From IMG/VR virus record IMGVR_UViG_3300047478_000138, positions 16,770 to 80,769 of that record: DNA of 64,000 bases; one strand, given 5' to 3'. Below the pieces are notes generated by a model that ran no database searches, had not been told where the DNA came from, and was given only the letters and a program-made list of their open reading frames with translations. This stretch comes from a virus. Numbering within the stretch: position 1 is the first letter of the stretch; every line of letters starts with the position of its first letter. Of the stretch, positions 10,001 through 18,291 are shown one piece after another. The position numbers and the translations under genes are program-made.

Positions 10001-11515
10001 AATAAAGGCAAAAACTACAAAAAACTAAGTGCAAATGTAGTAAATAGCTTGTGGAATGATGCTGGATTAGGTGCGCTTATGCCAAAAGTTAGTGATGATG
10101 GCACGGTAACATCTGCACTACGTTCATTGTTCAAAGACCCGTTTATGACATTCAACTACAGTGCTGGAATAGCATCAATTAAACGTAGCTTGGCTGGTGT
10201 ACTAACAAGTGGGTTAATAGATAGAATAGTTGCCGGAGAAAAAGGTACAGAACAACCTGTTAAAGCATTGATGGGATTGATAACTGCTGATAAAAATAAT
10301 TCATACAAAGTACCTAAAACAATTGAAGAATTCCAACAATTGCTAAAAGAGGTTCCATTAGATAGAATCAAAGTGAAATCCAAGAATTTGCATACATTAG
10401 AAGAGTACTTGAATGAAGTAATGGACTTAACTTACGGACACTCAGTTGAGACAATAATGAAAGAACACTTCCAAGAATTTATGGATGTGCATGATACAGT
10501 TAATAGTGCATTCAAAATCATGTTCACTGCTTGGAAACAAGAGTATGATAAAGAAGTAAAACAAGTGCCAATAGGTAAGTTAAATGATGATAAAGTAAAA
10601 GAGATACTGGACAGATTAAAAGATAAGTTCCCATTAATAAAAAGTCCATTGTCAGACGAGTTGAATGAAGGTGTTGCAATATACAAAAGCTCAAGCTTAA
10701 CACCAAGTGACGAAGAAGTCAGATACATGCCTTCAAGAGCTACTACAGATGCTACAGCAATGAAAAGCATTGGAGTAAAAAATAAAGAGACTGGTGAAGG
10801 AGTAGCTTCAGTTAAAGTGCGTCACATGATTAGAACATTCGAAGCAGCGATAAGTTCAGGTTCAGTTGTGCCAATACACTATATAGACGGTGCGTTGATG
10901 GCTCAATTAAATGGTGAAGCAGTAACAGCAATACATGATGCGATTATGCCTCCACTGAACAAGTCACTAGAAACAATTAAAAAGTACAATCAAGCAATGT
11001 TTGATATATCGAAGTCGTATAGTTGGATAAAAGAAATCAATGAAATGCTCAAACGATTGGATGTAAACACATTGGATAATACTGTAAAAGTAGAGGTTAA
11101 AGAGAAAGCAGATGGTAAAACAACTTATCTAGAGAAAGGGTTAAAAGATGCTGTTGAAGAGATGCAGAGTAAATTAGAAGCATTGACTGAGAGAGTAACA
11201 ACTGCTAGAGAAGATGTGTTTGCTCAAATAGGCGCAATAGGACATATGGTGGGATTACCTGGCAGTATGTGGACAGCTGAGGGAGTTAAGTTAGTTAAAG
11301 TAGTAAATAAGCAAGAAACTAGTACAATTGATGAAGAGAAAGTTATACTTGCTGTGTCAATAATAGCTAAAGAATGGCTTAGTAAGAATGATTCAAGATT
11401 AAGTGCTCCTGTAAAAAATAAAATTAAAACAATAATTACAGAGGCATATGGTAAAGCAGATGGGAAACAAGCACATACTAAGCTTGCTACATTAATAGAA
11501 GAAACTTGTAAATAA
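4022..11515 (+). CDS. Virion RNA polymerase (N4 gp50-like) with N-terminal transglycosylase-like domain
   Basis: This 2,497-residue protein carries the signature motifs of single-subunit T7/N4-type RNA polymerases in the right order. An xxGR box lies at residues about 1757-1759 (SNGRYM). Motif A is at Asp1916 (FDALTSG). Motif B is R2034-x3-K2038-x3-M2042-x3-Y2046, with exactly the T7 spacing. Motif C is His-Asp at 2305-2306. Near residue 248, RESSDDY followed by GAYQFG resembles a lysozyme/soluble-transglycosylase catalytic region. In N4 such a polymerase is packaged, ejected with the DNA and transcribes early genes; the lytic domain would help cross the cell wall. N4's own enzyme is about 3,500 residues, so this one is shorter. 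The next two genes may encode the missing part. Confidence 0.88.
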   Translation: MSIDNYLIDLAKSTATDVSTDLASALTPKIEPVEESAFSKVGLLQGRTQQKLANLSSKSTLVDPLKYNPVQTSVQSMTVTDADTVNLSGTGAMRVLNANAYETTKQDKWFEEPRNVLRMEKQRNELAGELGVPAAQVTNDMVFKVGEQQKQNVQNTMQGTVRDSEGKLLPSLVSADVATNRTGLVEPTNNYGRDLGAVTKLGGMYSTIDAAGNITGENNGVVKLGDTPNKMNIDTALINLRNALRTRESSDDYSSVNKLGYTGAYQFGAARLADLGMVKPGTTNKQLNEPSAWTGKYGVANKEQFLQNPEVQDAVMNEHLKDYAKKLSPEATSMEDLTGKIAAAHLLGVEGAKDLNAMDANKTTGKEYYELGKLAGMSIEDRLRAETNKKHAGSASEYVDRVQGSLAKVGADAANMIEKLVGKENIDKYNTFASDVEKYFGGDGDVGYIIGAKGEIKGTDKNIQDFRNREVAAIEMGVTQETLDKHNAAMTSGLKDWEKAESVTDYIKVMARMVPEVPGILADSAGEMAGLMIPGGIGLVAATRTSNYAEEFKKNNDRDMTPGELARTFFGELAVLAPEKVLIKTGVAGVFGNLSKGGRATKIATAAGGEGLQELAEGTTEKYATQKVGDKTLLEIATDPEQTFGAALGVISGGGLASTGIVKDVVSAVPGTVKKGIGLATEIPLQKDTLANTSEDIEEPIDLKAKMSNIMSRVAENGVISTADMTSIKKMEEQLISTPEEAQEQKLATINSLKDKYKAQLLDPENDTVVLKSKRDLMYAMQDIGEVDDAVDEVLYAKAVKAGIVKDKEEYIKVKKDFAVVDAEAKSGRIGYLTLTRDLENLLDASSPNTGKVDKLVKRLINYEKTQQDYLNKGTELYNRVQKEIEAYNAPNETNLPRKTPKSASSVEMDNGYKFTVYTELDANGKVQIKSNKALQDILEAKRLNIVGIKEGLQSVAGKLDSIGLSAADTGVTNKPIINAKGNKWLDAFAKDLKGSESTPEATHIYAIGSGKRATAIKESNLSGTNLTDYTKDSVVYMTMDKATTQDDVDKLRKELSNKKSDLHKAIEAAKEAGATIRLDATLRPKSKDKAGNAVKDPHALEALRLLQEALTNYGNEYRSVPSETSNFSFTFKPKAEAETLKESAKKVKEAKEAVTKKVDVEGYKEYRNLDSVKAQEAYAKNLWNSDEAIQAQYKSTDTKEGWEKLLNRFHTISANSVKEISAELSKANDLEKQIKDTTGLTGVDKTQAVMFNEDIENQIAELKATIDKKYAKKDYVIAETNAKETSKHLESIGDIIQEIKEIAQNTNLDEEAKAAAIQELLKDVDGDVAKTILDTSISKGKKTDTYKNYIVPLDINNIVKVGKNTVLSVAPVEYLFKKLANHPEMSSVRYIDDMKKAFEKLFVVNADKPYVKGEGGTLELQLRTESAVGLFYNKAGELNDTMLMAGQLALDEYMANNGEMLNPAYKSRENIAQMLGVIESQLGKNQEKLLRDKGMFYKTAANKVGKAALQKMGYVLKKEATDVEREAYDRLAADVGNRILLAGVANGILERDSISSNEYGEAIAKDSQKSTAKRSEFVDSDADIAFIKFTKKFIAKNKDEVSKRNVRADVYREIHSLIGDENSFRKMPSENPIKTPRYKKEQVAKDIAGMQIPGMVNTDKDKKTPAQFMEHLVGIKWEVNNALIAKMLKDVNIDVLKMHLGYASAEDLNNMSFDSKESAEAKNMDIEKSIEELKMFVDEKGQMNAELYFDWFYSSNGRYMMDSNTLNPQTDKLHRFLIQPAEHKLKYTVKDGKFTKKSMESLVNYAIAQAFGFKVDKKSTVKIMKAGELLRKADPKALSEVLFGSKGKNGVKDVHTHFKLTEDGTIILPTTEGYKENPAMEFEPDHISHTLQAIDMLEKIKKGGTFTSSLTAEFDALTSGFGLKLLQIPIIGNELVGLWDWLNKVGVLEKGKATANSMNDILDGSGQKFYDSYQTLAKEVAVTEESVQEAIANKGKNYKKLSANVVNSLWNDAGLGALMPKVSDDGTVTSALRSLFKDPFMTFNYSAGIASIKRSLAGVLTSGLIDRIVAGEKGTEQPVKALMGLITADKNNSYKVPKTIEEFQQLLKEVPLDRIKVKSKNLHTLEEYLNEVMDLTYGHSVETIMKEHFQEFMDVHDTVNSAFKIMFTAWKQEYDKEVKQVPIGKLNDDKVKEILDRLKDKFPLIKSPLSDELNEGVAIYKSSSLTPSDEEVRYMPSRATTDATAMKSIGVKNKETGEGVASVKVRHMIRTFEAAISSGSVVPIHYIDGALMAQLNGEAVTAIHDAIMPPLNKSLETIKKYNQAMFDISKSYSWIKEINEMLKRLDVNTLDNTVKVEVKEKADGKTTYLEKGLKDAVEEMQSKLEALTERVTTAREDVFAQIGAIGHMVGLPGSMWTAEGVKLVKVVNKQETSTIDEEKVILAVSIIAKEWLSKNDSRLSAPVKNKIKTIITEAYGKADGKQAHTKLATLIEETCK

Positions 11516-11525
11516 GGATGTGTAA

Positions 11526-12752
11526 ATGGGATGCATAATTGACGAACTTAAAGAATTGATTGAAGAAGGTACAAAAGAAGTACTGAATAAAACTGCAAAG
11601 ACTCAAATAGAGAGCTTTATAAAAGCATTAGAGGCTGCTAAACCTAAGATTGATCCAGAAACTCTACAACTTAATATGGATTATGATGATAGTAAGATAG
11701 AAGAAGCTAGAGTAGTTAACTCTAATAGAACAGCTCAAATGAATGCTCGAAACGAAAGAATTGAAGAGTCAAAAGATAGTTTAGGTTGGAGTAAATATAA
11801 AGAAAAATTAGAATCTGTAAATGGAAAATATAACAATTACTACGGAGCAATGGAAAAAGTAATAATAGATTTAGTAAATCCAAAAGTAATACCTAATGTA
11901 GTTGGGTTAATGCTAGAAGAAGTATTTAATGGTAAATTTGATGTAATAGTAGCTGGAGATTATGATCCAGATACACATACTGTGCAAATAGCTGGAAAAC
12001 CTAGTCAGTTAGAAGTAGAATTTGCTGTAAAGGAAGGGTTAGAAACTGTTGGATTAGAGTTATTTGAAATGACAGAGGATAACTTAGACCACTTACATCC
12101 ATTACTAAAAGAATTTGTTGATATAAATACTGCTAAAGTACTCACTAAAATAGTGGCTGATATAGAGTCAATTAATGGAGGACATACAGTAACTCATGAA
12201 ATGATTCATGCTGGTGCATTAAGCTTCATGAGAAATAACCCAGAACATGAAGCAACTATACGAATAAATGAACTATATAAAGAAGCTATGGATAATGCAG
12301 ATAACATACGAAGTATGGTTCGTGAAAATGGGGTGTATAGTACATACTGGCAAAAGAATGTAGAAGAATTTCTAGCAGAAGCACTAAGCAATCCAGGATT
12401 AATGTATGCCCTAAGTAACATTAAAACAGTAGGTAAAGAAAAGCTTAGTAAAGGTTTGCTACATGAATTAGTAAAAACATTAATAGAAATGCTTGGCTTA
12501 AATAAAAAAACTGAGGATAACTTGTTAGAATTTACAATGGATGGATTTGCAGCAATAATGGAAGCTCAAGCTGTAAAAGCAAGTGTACCAGTAGATAAAG
12601 AATTGCGCCAATTGGTAAAATCTAGACATGAGGTACAAAACACTAAAGAATCACTTATAGTTACTAAAGCTGAGAAAGAGGTTAAAGCTGGTACAATGTC
12701 AGTAGAAGATATAAAAAAACTAGCTATGGAAGTGGCTAAGGAGTGTAAGTAA
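11526..12752 (+). CDS. Virion-associated protein with zinc-metallopeptidase-like (HExxH) domain
   Basis: This 408-residue protein starts ten bases after the virion polymerase gene and has AAGGATG before its ATG. HEMIH occurs at residues 224-228. About 60 residues later EEFLAEALSNP follows, a layout typical of HExxH proteases in which a downstream acidic residue is the third zinc ligand. The N-terminal part is helical and charged. The same arrangement occurs in the next gene, so the two contain related domains. It may be a protease module of a multi-subunit ejected complex. No signal peptide is present. Confidence 0.6.
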   Translation: MGCIIDELKELIEEGTKEVLNKTAKTQIESFIKALEAAKPKIDPETLQLNMDYDDSKIEEARVVNSNRTAQMNARNERIEESKDSLGWSKYKEKLESVNGKYNNYYGAMEKVIIDLVNPKVIPNVVGLMLEEVFNGKFDVIVAGDYDPDTHTVQIAGKPSQLEVEFAVKEGLETVGLELFEMTEDNLDHLHPLLKEFVDINTAKVLTKIVADIESINGGHTVTHEMIHAGALSFMRNNPEHEATIRINELYKEAMDNADNIRSMVRENGVYSTYWQKNVEEFLAEALSNPGLMYALSNIKTVGKEKLSKGLLHELVKTLIEMLGLNKKTEDNLLEFTMDGFAAIMEAQAVKASVPVDKELRQLVKSRHEVQNTKESLIVTKAEKEVKAGTMSVEDIKKLAMEVAKECK

Positions 12753-15700
12753 TGCCATGTGATATAGATAAAAAAGCTAGATTAATGAGATTGGCTCAAG
12801 AAAAGTTAGAGATGCTAAAAGAATTGCAAGAAGATGGCTATGAAGAGTATTATTCACAAGGCGAGGATATATACTCTGTAGAAACTGAAATAGCTAACAT
12901 GCAAGCTATACTAGAAGAAGATATTGATAACCTAGTAATGAATGTCAGATTAGCTGATACTAATAAATCTGTTAAACGCAGAGACTACTCTACTATAAGA
13001 AGAACTACTAATGGCCATAAATCAGCAATAAATGCGTATAAAGTAGAGGTAAAAGATAATGGAGATTATGTAGTAAGTTATCAAACTGCTAAAACTGCTA
13101 AGGATAAAACAATTACAATCCCTAAAAATGGTACTATGAAAAATGGTACTCAGTACAATGTATATGATATAAAAGACATGCTAGCAAAAAATGATGTGCT
13201 AGGAGCTAAAGCCAGTAAAGAAAAACCAAGCTTCGACAAGTTCACAGAATTAGAAGCTGATATACATGGAAATCCAGAGAAGATGGTAGACTTGCTCAAT
13301 AAAATTAATGAGTTAGATGCATCTCCAGAAACTGAAGAGCATATGGAGTACTTGAGAGGATTGATTAAACAGTTAAATCCAGACTTCATGCGTAAAGCTA
13401 AAACATACATACTAGAAAGTGCGATAGAAAATGGTGGTATGGTAATTGGTAAAGACATAGGTGTAATGGTTGGTAGAAATGCAAAAACAGCAGGCAATCA
13501 ACAGAGTGCAGCTGAAGCATATGCGCATGAAGTAATACATGCGTATACAAAGTTTGCGGTAAAGTTGGCTAAAGATGGTGATGTAGAGGCACGTAAAATA
13601 CTACGTGAATTGCAATATGTAAAGAAAGTTGCAATGGAAAATATGACATGGAAAGACTTTCTGCCAAAAGACAGCATAGACGCAACTAAAGAAGAGGCTG
13701 AAGCTAAAGAAAGATATGACTACATATTCGATGTAAACACAAGAGGATTAAAGGACTGGAAGCCTCACGGACACTCAGAAGATGAGTTCATGGCACATAT
13801 ATTGACTAACCCAATAGTAAGTAAAAAAGCTAAGTTCATAAAATTGAAAGAACAACATAAAGAGATGACATTATGGGAACAGGCAAAAGAACTGTTCGAC
13901 ACAATAACTGGATGGTTGTTGGGAGACTTCAGATTCAAAGATAGAACTAAAAATGTGCAAGAGTTAACACTTGAATTGGTTGGAATGTTTGCAGAGTTCA
14001 ATAATAAAGCAGTGACAGAAGCTCGTAAAAAAGAGAATGTAATTGAGAAGCTAAAAGATCAATTCGATAGTATAGAAGAAGATACATCAGCATGGATAGG
14101 TGAACAGTTAGATAAAATACTCCCGAAAGAGGCTAGAATTGGACCTAAGCCAAGTAATCCATTGGCACAAACAAAATGGTATGCAACCGCATTCGCTAAA
14201 TTGATGCTAACACCAATAGGTAGAAAAGAGTTGTCAAAACTGTTAAAAGCTATGGGAATGCCAATGTATGGGTCAGTGCAATCAATAATCAGAGACTTCG
14301 TAGAATCAGATCAATTAGAGAAAACAATAGATTGGTTAGCACTGCAATCTGATAAAGTAGATCAATCAAAAATGAACATAATAGGCACAGTAAAACAACA
14401 CTTAAAAGACGCATTCACAAAACCGTTAAGTGATTATGAAGAAGAAGCAATAACAAAAGTTCTGCTAGATACAGATTTGCAAAGCATCAGTAAAGAATAT
14501 ACAAACTTGCAGTTAAGAAATATGCTAACAGATGAAGAGACATTGCAAAAAGAAATAAGTAAAGCTAAACATGAGCTAAAAATGCTAGATGAAAAGAATT
14601 ACAACTGGCATACAGATCAAGCAACTGGATTAGGATACTACTTAGCCACTGGTAAAGGACACTTAGCACAAAATACAAGTGTGCTTGGAATTGCTAAAGG
14701 ACACTTAGGTGCAGAGTATAGACGTGGATGGAAGCATAAGAAAGGTGACTTAGAATTGCTGCTAAACAAAGTAAGTACGCTAGTAGCATTGGCATATACA
14801 GGAAAACAAGAGAAAGCTAAGATAGCAGAATTGCTAAAAACTGAGCGTAAGGGAGTAACAACAGTATTAGATACTGCTAGATTCCTAGAGAAAGAAGCTA
14901 AAGAAACAATATTCAAAGATCAAGAGTTATTCATGGTTAAGGGATATACAAAAGAATTGTTCGATGATAGTATGACAATGGAGATAGTACCAGTAAGTAA
15001 ACATGATGAAATGGTAAAAAGAGGATTCAAGAAGATAAAAGATATGGAGTCACATTCATTAGTTAGAACTAAAGAGAAGTATGCAATGTATGTGTCAAAC
15101 GCATTCGCAACAAATGAGTGGCATAGAACAGCAACTAGATTAACTAAGATGCAGACGAAAGGTACTAGCTTGAAAGAGCTATACTATAATGAGCAAGATA
15201 GTTACTCTGAGAAAAGACACTTGATAAACAAGTTAAAAATAGATCAAGCTAGATATGCAATAGTAAAATCCCAGTTAGATGGCACATTCGACATAAACTC
15301 AATTGAGTATGGGTTAATGCCATTGCTAGACGAGTATGGTGAAGTTGTAGACTACAGATACATGATGGAGAAAGATGCTAAGAAAGACTTGCTAAAACAA
15401 GACACAGGAATGAGTAATGTGCTTGGTGCAACTAGAGGTGCAATACTAGATAAGCAAGACACAATAGAGCATAATAAGAATGTGCTGAAGTTGATAAAAG
15501 AGGATGCAAAAGAGAATTACATAGAAGGTAGTGACATAGGTAAAAATAGTATGGCATACATACTACTAACACCGAATAGCATAAACACACACATAAAAGA
15601 TCTGTGGGAAGTGCTTCCAAAAGAGTTCAAGAAAGAGGCAATGAGAAATAGTTACAAAGGATTGGCTGTAAGAGAGGATATGCTGACTAACTACTTCGGA

Positions 15701-16822
15701 TATAGACACTTAAGCATCACAAATGTAAACTGGCTAAAAGCGATAACACCAGGATTCATACTAAACATGGTAAAAATAGCTGAAGCAATGTGGATTGAGT
15801 TCATAAAAATAACTAAAGTGGACATACTAATAAAAATGCCATTTGTAATAGTGGGGAATATAATAAGTAACATAATGTACGGAATTAGTACAGGCAGTGA
15901 TCCGATGGAAATACTAAGAATGTACAGAGAAAGTACGATAGATGTACGAAAGTACTTAAGTAAGCATAGAGAGTTGATTAAGTTAGAAGAAGCCGGCAAG
16001 ATTGGAAAAATTAGCCAACATGATAAGAATAGAATTGAAGTGCTAAAACAAGAGTTGAAAAAAAGTCCGATACATGAGTTATATGAATTGGGAATCTATC
16101 AAGCGATAGTAGAGGATGTGAGTCAAGAGGAATTAAGTAGTTCAAATAAGCTTAAAAAAGAGTACAAAAAAAGAACTTCAGCAATACCTAAAGTCATAAA
16201 AGATGGGATGAATTGGATTTACTTAACAGAAGAAACTCAGTACTACAAAGTAATGACTGAAGTGCTACAGATGTCAGACTTGGTTGCAAGAGATATAGAA
16301 AATCGTAAGTTAAAAAAGGTAATAGAACAACAAGCAAAAGGTGAGAAAAAGATACCAATGTGGTATGTGAATTATGTGGAAAATGCGAAGGATGAAGTAG
16401 CTACGAGACTGCAGGCTACAATGGTGTGGAAGGATAGAAATAGAAAGATGGATGCAGAGGAGAGAGCATACTTCAGGGAAGCTGCTAAGAACTACAGGCT
16501 AAACAATGTGCTAAATGCCTTCGTAAACTACAATAAGCCATCTGGCAGCATGGAAGAATACTTAAATAAGATGGGGTTCATAATGTTTACAAAATATGCG
16601 AAAAGAATACAGAGAGTAATAGCACAAACTGGAGCAAGATATCCAATACGTACATTAATGTTGCTGTTGACAGATGCATATGTGCTCGATATGGATACAA
16701 TACAGGATCAGAGCATATTCACTAAGAGTTGGTACAATTTGACTCCACAGTGGCCATTAGAGCGTATAATGGATGTGTTCGTACCACCAATTATACAACC
16801 TTCGACTTATCGTATAATTTAG
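12752..16822 (+). CDS. Large inner-virion protein with HExxH metallopeptidase-like domain
   Basis: This 1,356-residue protein is translationally coupled to the gene before it through a TAATG overlap. HEVIH lies at residues 259-263 and is followed about 75 residues later by DEFMAHILTNP. This mirrors the smaller neighbour. The rest is long, Lys-rich and helical, with a hydrophobic patch around residues 1015-1060. Its length is close to the roughly 1,400-residue C-terminal domain of N4 virion RNA polymerase, which is needed for packaging. It may be the detached equivalent, but that is only inference from size and position. The 3' end overlaps a convergent small membrane gene by 32 bases. Confidence 0.6.
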   Translation: MPCDIDKKARLMRLAQEKLEMLKELQEDGYEEYYSQGEDIYSVETEIANMQAILEEDIDNLVMNVRLADTNKSVKRRDYSTIRRTTNGHKSAINAYKVEVKDNGDYVVSYQTAKTAKDKTITIPKNGTMKNGTQYNVYDIKDMLAKNDVLGAKASKEKPSFDKFTELEADIHGNPEKMVDLLNKINELDASPETEEHMEYLRGLIKQLNPDFMRKAKTYILESAIENGGMVIGKDIGVMVGRNAKTAGNQQSAAEAYAHEVIHAYTKFAVKLAKDGDVEARKILRELQYVKKVAMENMTWKDFLPKDSIDATKEEAEAKERYDYIFDVNTRGLKDWKPHGHSEDEFMAHILTNPIVSKKAKFIKLKEQHKEMTLWEQAKELFDTITGWLLGDFRFKDRTKNVQELTLELVGMFAEFNNKAVTEARKKENVIEKLKDQFDSIEEDTSAWIGEQLDKILPKEARIGPKPSNPLAQTKWYATAFAKLMLTPIGRKELSKLLKAMGMPMYGSVQSIIRDFVESDQLEKTIDWLALQSDKVDQSKMNIIGTVKQHLKDAFTKPLSDYEEEAITKVLLDTDLQSISKEYTNLQLRNMLTDEETLQKEISKAKHELKMLDEKNYNWHTDQATGLGYYLATGKGHLAQNTSVLGIAKGHLGAEYRRGWKHKKGDLELLLNKVSTLVALAYTGKQEKAKIAELLKTERKGVTTVLDTARFLEKEAKETIFKDQELFMVKGYTKELFDDSMTMEIVPVSKHDEMVKRGFKKIKDMESHSLVRTKEKYAMYVSNAFATNEWHRTATRLTKMQTKGTSLKELYYNEQDSYSEKRHLINKLKIDQARYAIVKSQLDGTFDINSIEYGLMPLLDEYGEVVDYRYMMEKDAKKDLLKQDTGMSNVLGATRGAILDKQDTIEHNKNVLKLIKEDAKENYIEGSDIGKNSMAYILLTPNSINTHIKDLWEVLPKEFKKEAMRNSYKGLAVREDMLTNYFGYRHLSITNVNWLKAITPGFILNMVKIAEAMWIEFIKITKVDILIKMPFVIVGNIISNIMYGISTGSDPMEILRMYRESTIDVRKYLSKHRELIKLEEAGKIGKISQHDKNRIEVLKQELKKSPIHELYELGIYQAIVEDVSQEELSSSNKLKKEYKKRTSAIPKVIKDGMNWIYLTEETQYYKVMTEVLQMSDLVARDIENRKLKKVIEQQAKGEKKIPMWYVNYVENAKDEVATRLQATMVWKDRNRKMDAEERAYFREAAKNYRLNNVLNAFVNYNKPSGSMEEYLNKMGFIMFTKYAKRIQRVIAQTGARYPIRTLMLLLTDAYVLDMDTIQDQSIFTKSWYNLTPQWPLERIMDVFVPPIIQPSTYRII

Positions 16823-16961
16823 AGAGATTAGAAAATACGAAAATGGATAGGATTAGAAGCAATCCTATGCCAATTAAATATGATGCGTACATAGTTAGTA
16901 CAGCAAAGACCACTAGAACAAGTAGCATAAAAGTAATGCCAAAACCTTTGACAATATGCAT
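16791..16961 (-). CDS. Small two-helix membrane protein
   Basis: This 56-residue product has a very strong ribosome site (AAGGAGG). Its ATG overlaps the stop codon of the preceding leftward gene (TAATG). Two hydrophobic segments span residues about 10-27 and 30-44, followed by a short basic tail. The 3' end runs antisense into the last 32 bases of the large virion gene. With its three-helix neighbour it could be part of a holin-like pair, but nothing specific identifies it. Confidence 0.6.
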   Translation of the reverse strand: MHIVKGFGITFMLLVLVVFAVLTMYASYLIGIGLLLILSIFVFSNLSKLYDKSKVV

Positions 16962-17245
16962 TAATACCTCCTTGAAAAACGTTGCTTGAGATCCTCTAAA
17001 TCAATGTTAATAGTAGATTCAGGTAACTTAGGAAGATTTGGTGGATTGGCATAAAGATAAATACTGATAACTAAAGATGCAATAGTACCAACAACTAATG
17101 CCCCATAAGACCCGCTAAAGATGATGGTGACCACAATGAGCAATATGAAGTCAAGAGTGGCATCTGGATAACGCTTTCGTTCATACTTGAATAAGATAAA
17201 AATGATGTTAGCAGCTACTGCTAAACCGATTAAAATAAACTCCAT
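16961..17245 (-). CDS. Membrane protein, three predicted helices
   Basis: This 94-residue protein has hydrophobic segments at about residues 3-19, 30-47 and 48-66, and a polar acidic/basic C-terminus. It is coupled by start/stop overlap to the genes on both sides. Size and topology resemble class I holins, and it sits at the late/early boundary. No endolysin-like gene is next to it on this strand, so lysis function is only a guess. Confidence 0.6.
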   Translation of the reverse strand: MEFILIGLAVAANIIFILFKYERKRYPDATLDFILLIVVTIIFSGSYGALVVGTIASLVISIYLYANPPNLPKLPESTINIDLEDLKQRFSRRY

Positions 17246-17466
17246 TAGTTTGGTTCCTTAAGTTCAGATAAAAGAGATTGATTAAATTTAATAGCACGAT
17301 GAATGTTTGCTATACGTTCGTAGTCGCGTATTGAATAATGTGGTACTAGTAGTTTAGCTAAAAGCACATTAGCGGAGGAAAGTTTATATTCAAGAGCTTG
17401 CTTGTACTGCATATCTGCTAATACCGTTGGGTTTATATCATATAAATATGCGGTTGATTTTGCCAT
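17245..17466 (-). CDS. Hypothetical protein
   Basis: The start is placed at 17466, where AAGGACG lies nine bases before ATG. A longer open frame from 17523 would overlap the upstream gene. The 73-residue product is mostly helical, without Cys or membrane segments. No family is recognised. It lies between a membrane protein and an unknown, in a tightly packed leftward operon. Confidence 0.55.
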   Translation of the reverse strand: MAKSTAYLYDINPTVLADMQYKQALEYKLSSANVLLAKLLVPHYSIRDYERIANIHRAIKFNQSLLSELKEPN

Positions 17467-17467
17467 A

Positions 17468-17815
17468 TTAAATACGTCCTTTGGTTCGATAATAAAGTAA
17501 TTCCTCAAGTAACTGAGTTGCAAGAGTTGGTTCAGTAAATGCTAGATGATGTGCTAAATACTCTGGATGTACTGCGAATGCCGTAGTAACAAGTTCCATA
17601 GATAGATTACCGTTCTCCACATTGTCAGAGATAAAGTACTTATTAGATAGTGCAATTACCTCTGCATCTTCCGGTAATATATGTTGTTTAGCAAAATCCT
17701 GGCGATGCAATATAAAATCAGAGCATTCGAATATGATGTTTAATGCTTCCTGCTCATCTGCATCATTTACTGATGTTGTGTCATAGAAGGCTTGTACGAG
17801 TTGTGGTAAGTTCAT
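17468..17815 (-). CDS. Hypothetical acidic protein
   Basis: This 115-residue, acidic, helical protein has no recognised motif. The ATG follows AAGGAACC at a good distance. It ends one base before the start of the next gene. Confidence 0.55.
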   Translation of the reverse strand: MNLPQLVQAFYDTTSVNDADEQEALNIIFECSDFILHRQDFAKQHILPEDAEVIALSNKYFISDNVENGNLSMELVTTAFAVHPEYLAHHLAFTEPTLATQLLEELLYYRTKGRI

Positions 17816-17874
17816 GGTTGGTTCCTTGTGAATAAGTTAGTTATATACAACTAGCAATAGTTAGTAATTATGCA

Positions 17875-17896
17875 GAACACTTCCGAAGAAGTGCTC
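17875..17896 (-). terminator. Stable UUCG-tetraloop hairpin after mazG
   Basis: On the leftward transcript a nine-base-pair stem (one G-U pair) is closed by C-UUCG-G, beginning three bases after the MazG stop codon. There is no uridine run after it, so it may stop 3' exonucleases or cause pausing rather than act as a full terminator. Confidence 0.5.
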
Positions 17897-17898
17897 AA

Positions 17899-18288
17899 TT
17901 AATTACTTGGTAACTTGCAGGTTGAATAGTCTGCAGTGTACAAAGTTGATTGTGGTTGAGAAGGATTCTTCAGCCACTTCTCTCCAGGTTGTTTGTTGTC
18001 TGTGGCCCAACGAGCAGCTTGCTCAGGACATTGAAGACGTGAAGAGATTTCCTTCACAGTCTGCTTGAGGCATAACTCAGGATTGAATCCAAGCTTAACG
18101 ATTTCCCCTGCTGCAATTACGATGATGTCTGCTAATGCATCCACCATCTCGTGAGTGTCGGCTTTGGTGAAGCCTTCACTAAATTCGTCTAATTCCTCTT
18201 GGAGTTTACTCATTGCCTTGTTAAAGTCGAAAGTAGTTCCATAACGAGTCTGGTTGAGTGACATGATGTCAAGTAAAGGTTTACTCAT
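17899..18288 (-). CDS. mazG: MazG-like nucleoside triphosphate pyrophosphohydrolase
   Basis: This 129-residue protein carries the MazG fold signature: an acidic EELDEF helix near residue 31 and HEMVDALADI near residue 46. Together they give the ExxE...ExxD metal-binding pattern. Such enzymes hydrolyse (d)NTPs to monophosphates and pyrophosphate. In phages they may clear unwanted nucleotides or lower ppGpp-type alarms. It sits with a second nucleotide hydrolase (DUF5664) and both ribonucleotide reductases, so a role in nucleotide pool control is likely. The C-terminal 30 residues are an extra polar tail. Confidence 0.8.
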   Translation of the reverse strand: MSKPLLDIMSLNQTRYGTTFDFNKAMSKLQEELDEFSEGFTKADTHEMVDALADIIVIAAGEIVKLGFNPELCLKQTVKEISSRLQCPEQAARWATDNKQPGEKWLKNPSQPQSTLYTADYSTCKLPSN

Positions 18289-18291
18289 ATG

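Noticed and set aside
16847-16868. Hairpin ATAGGATT/AATCCTAT as terminator of the late operon
   Set aside because: It lacks a uridine run and lies inside the coding part of the convergent 56-codon membrane gene.
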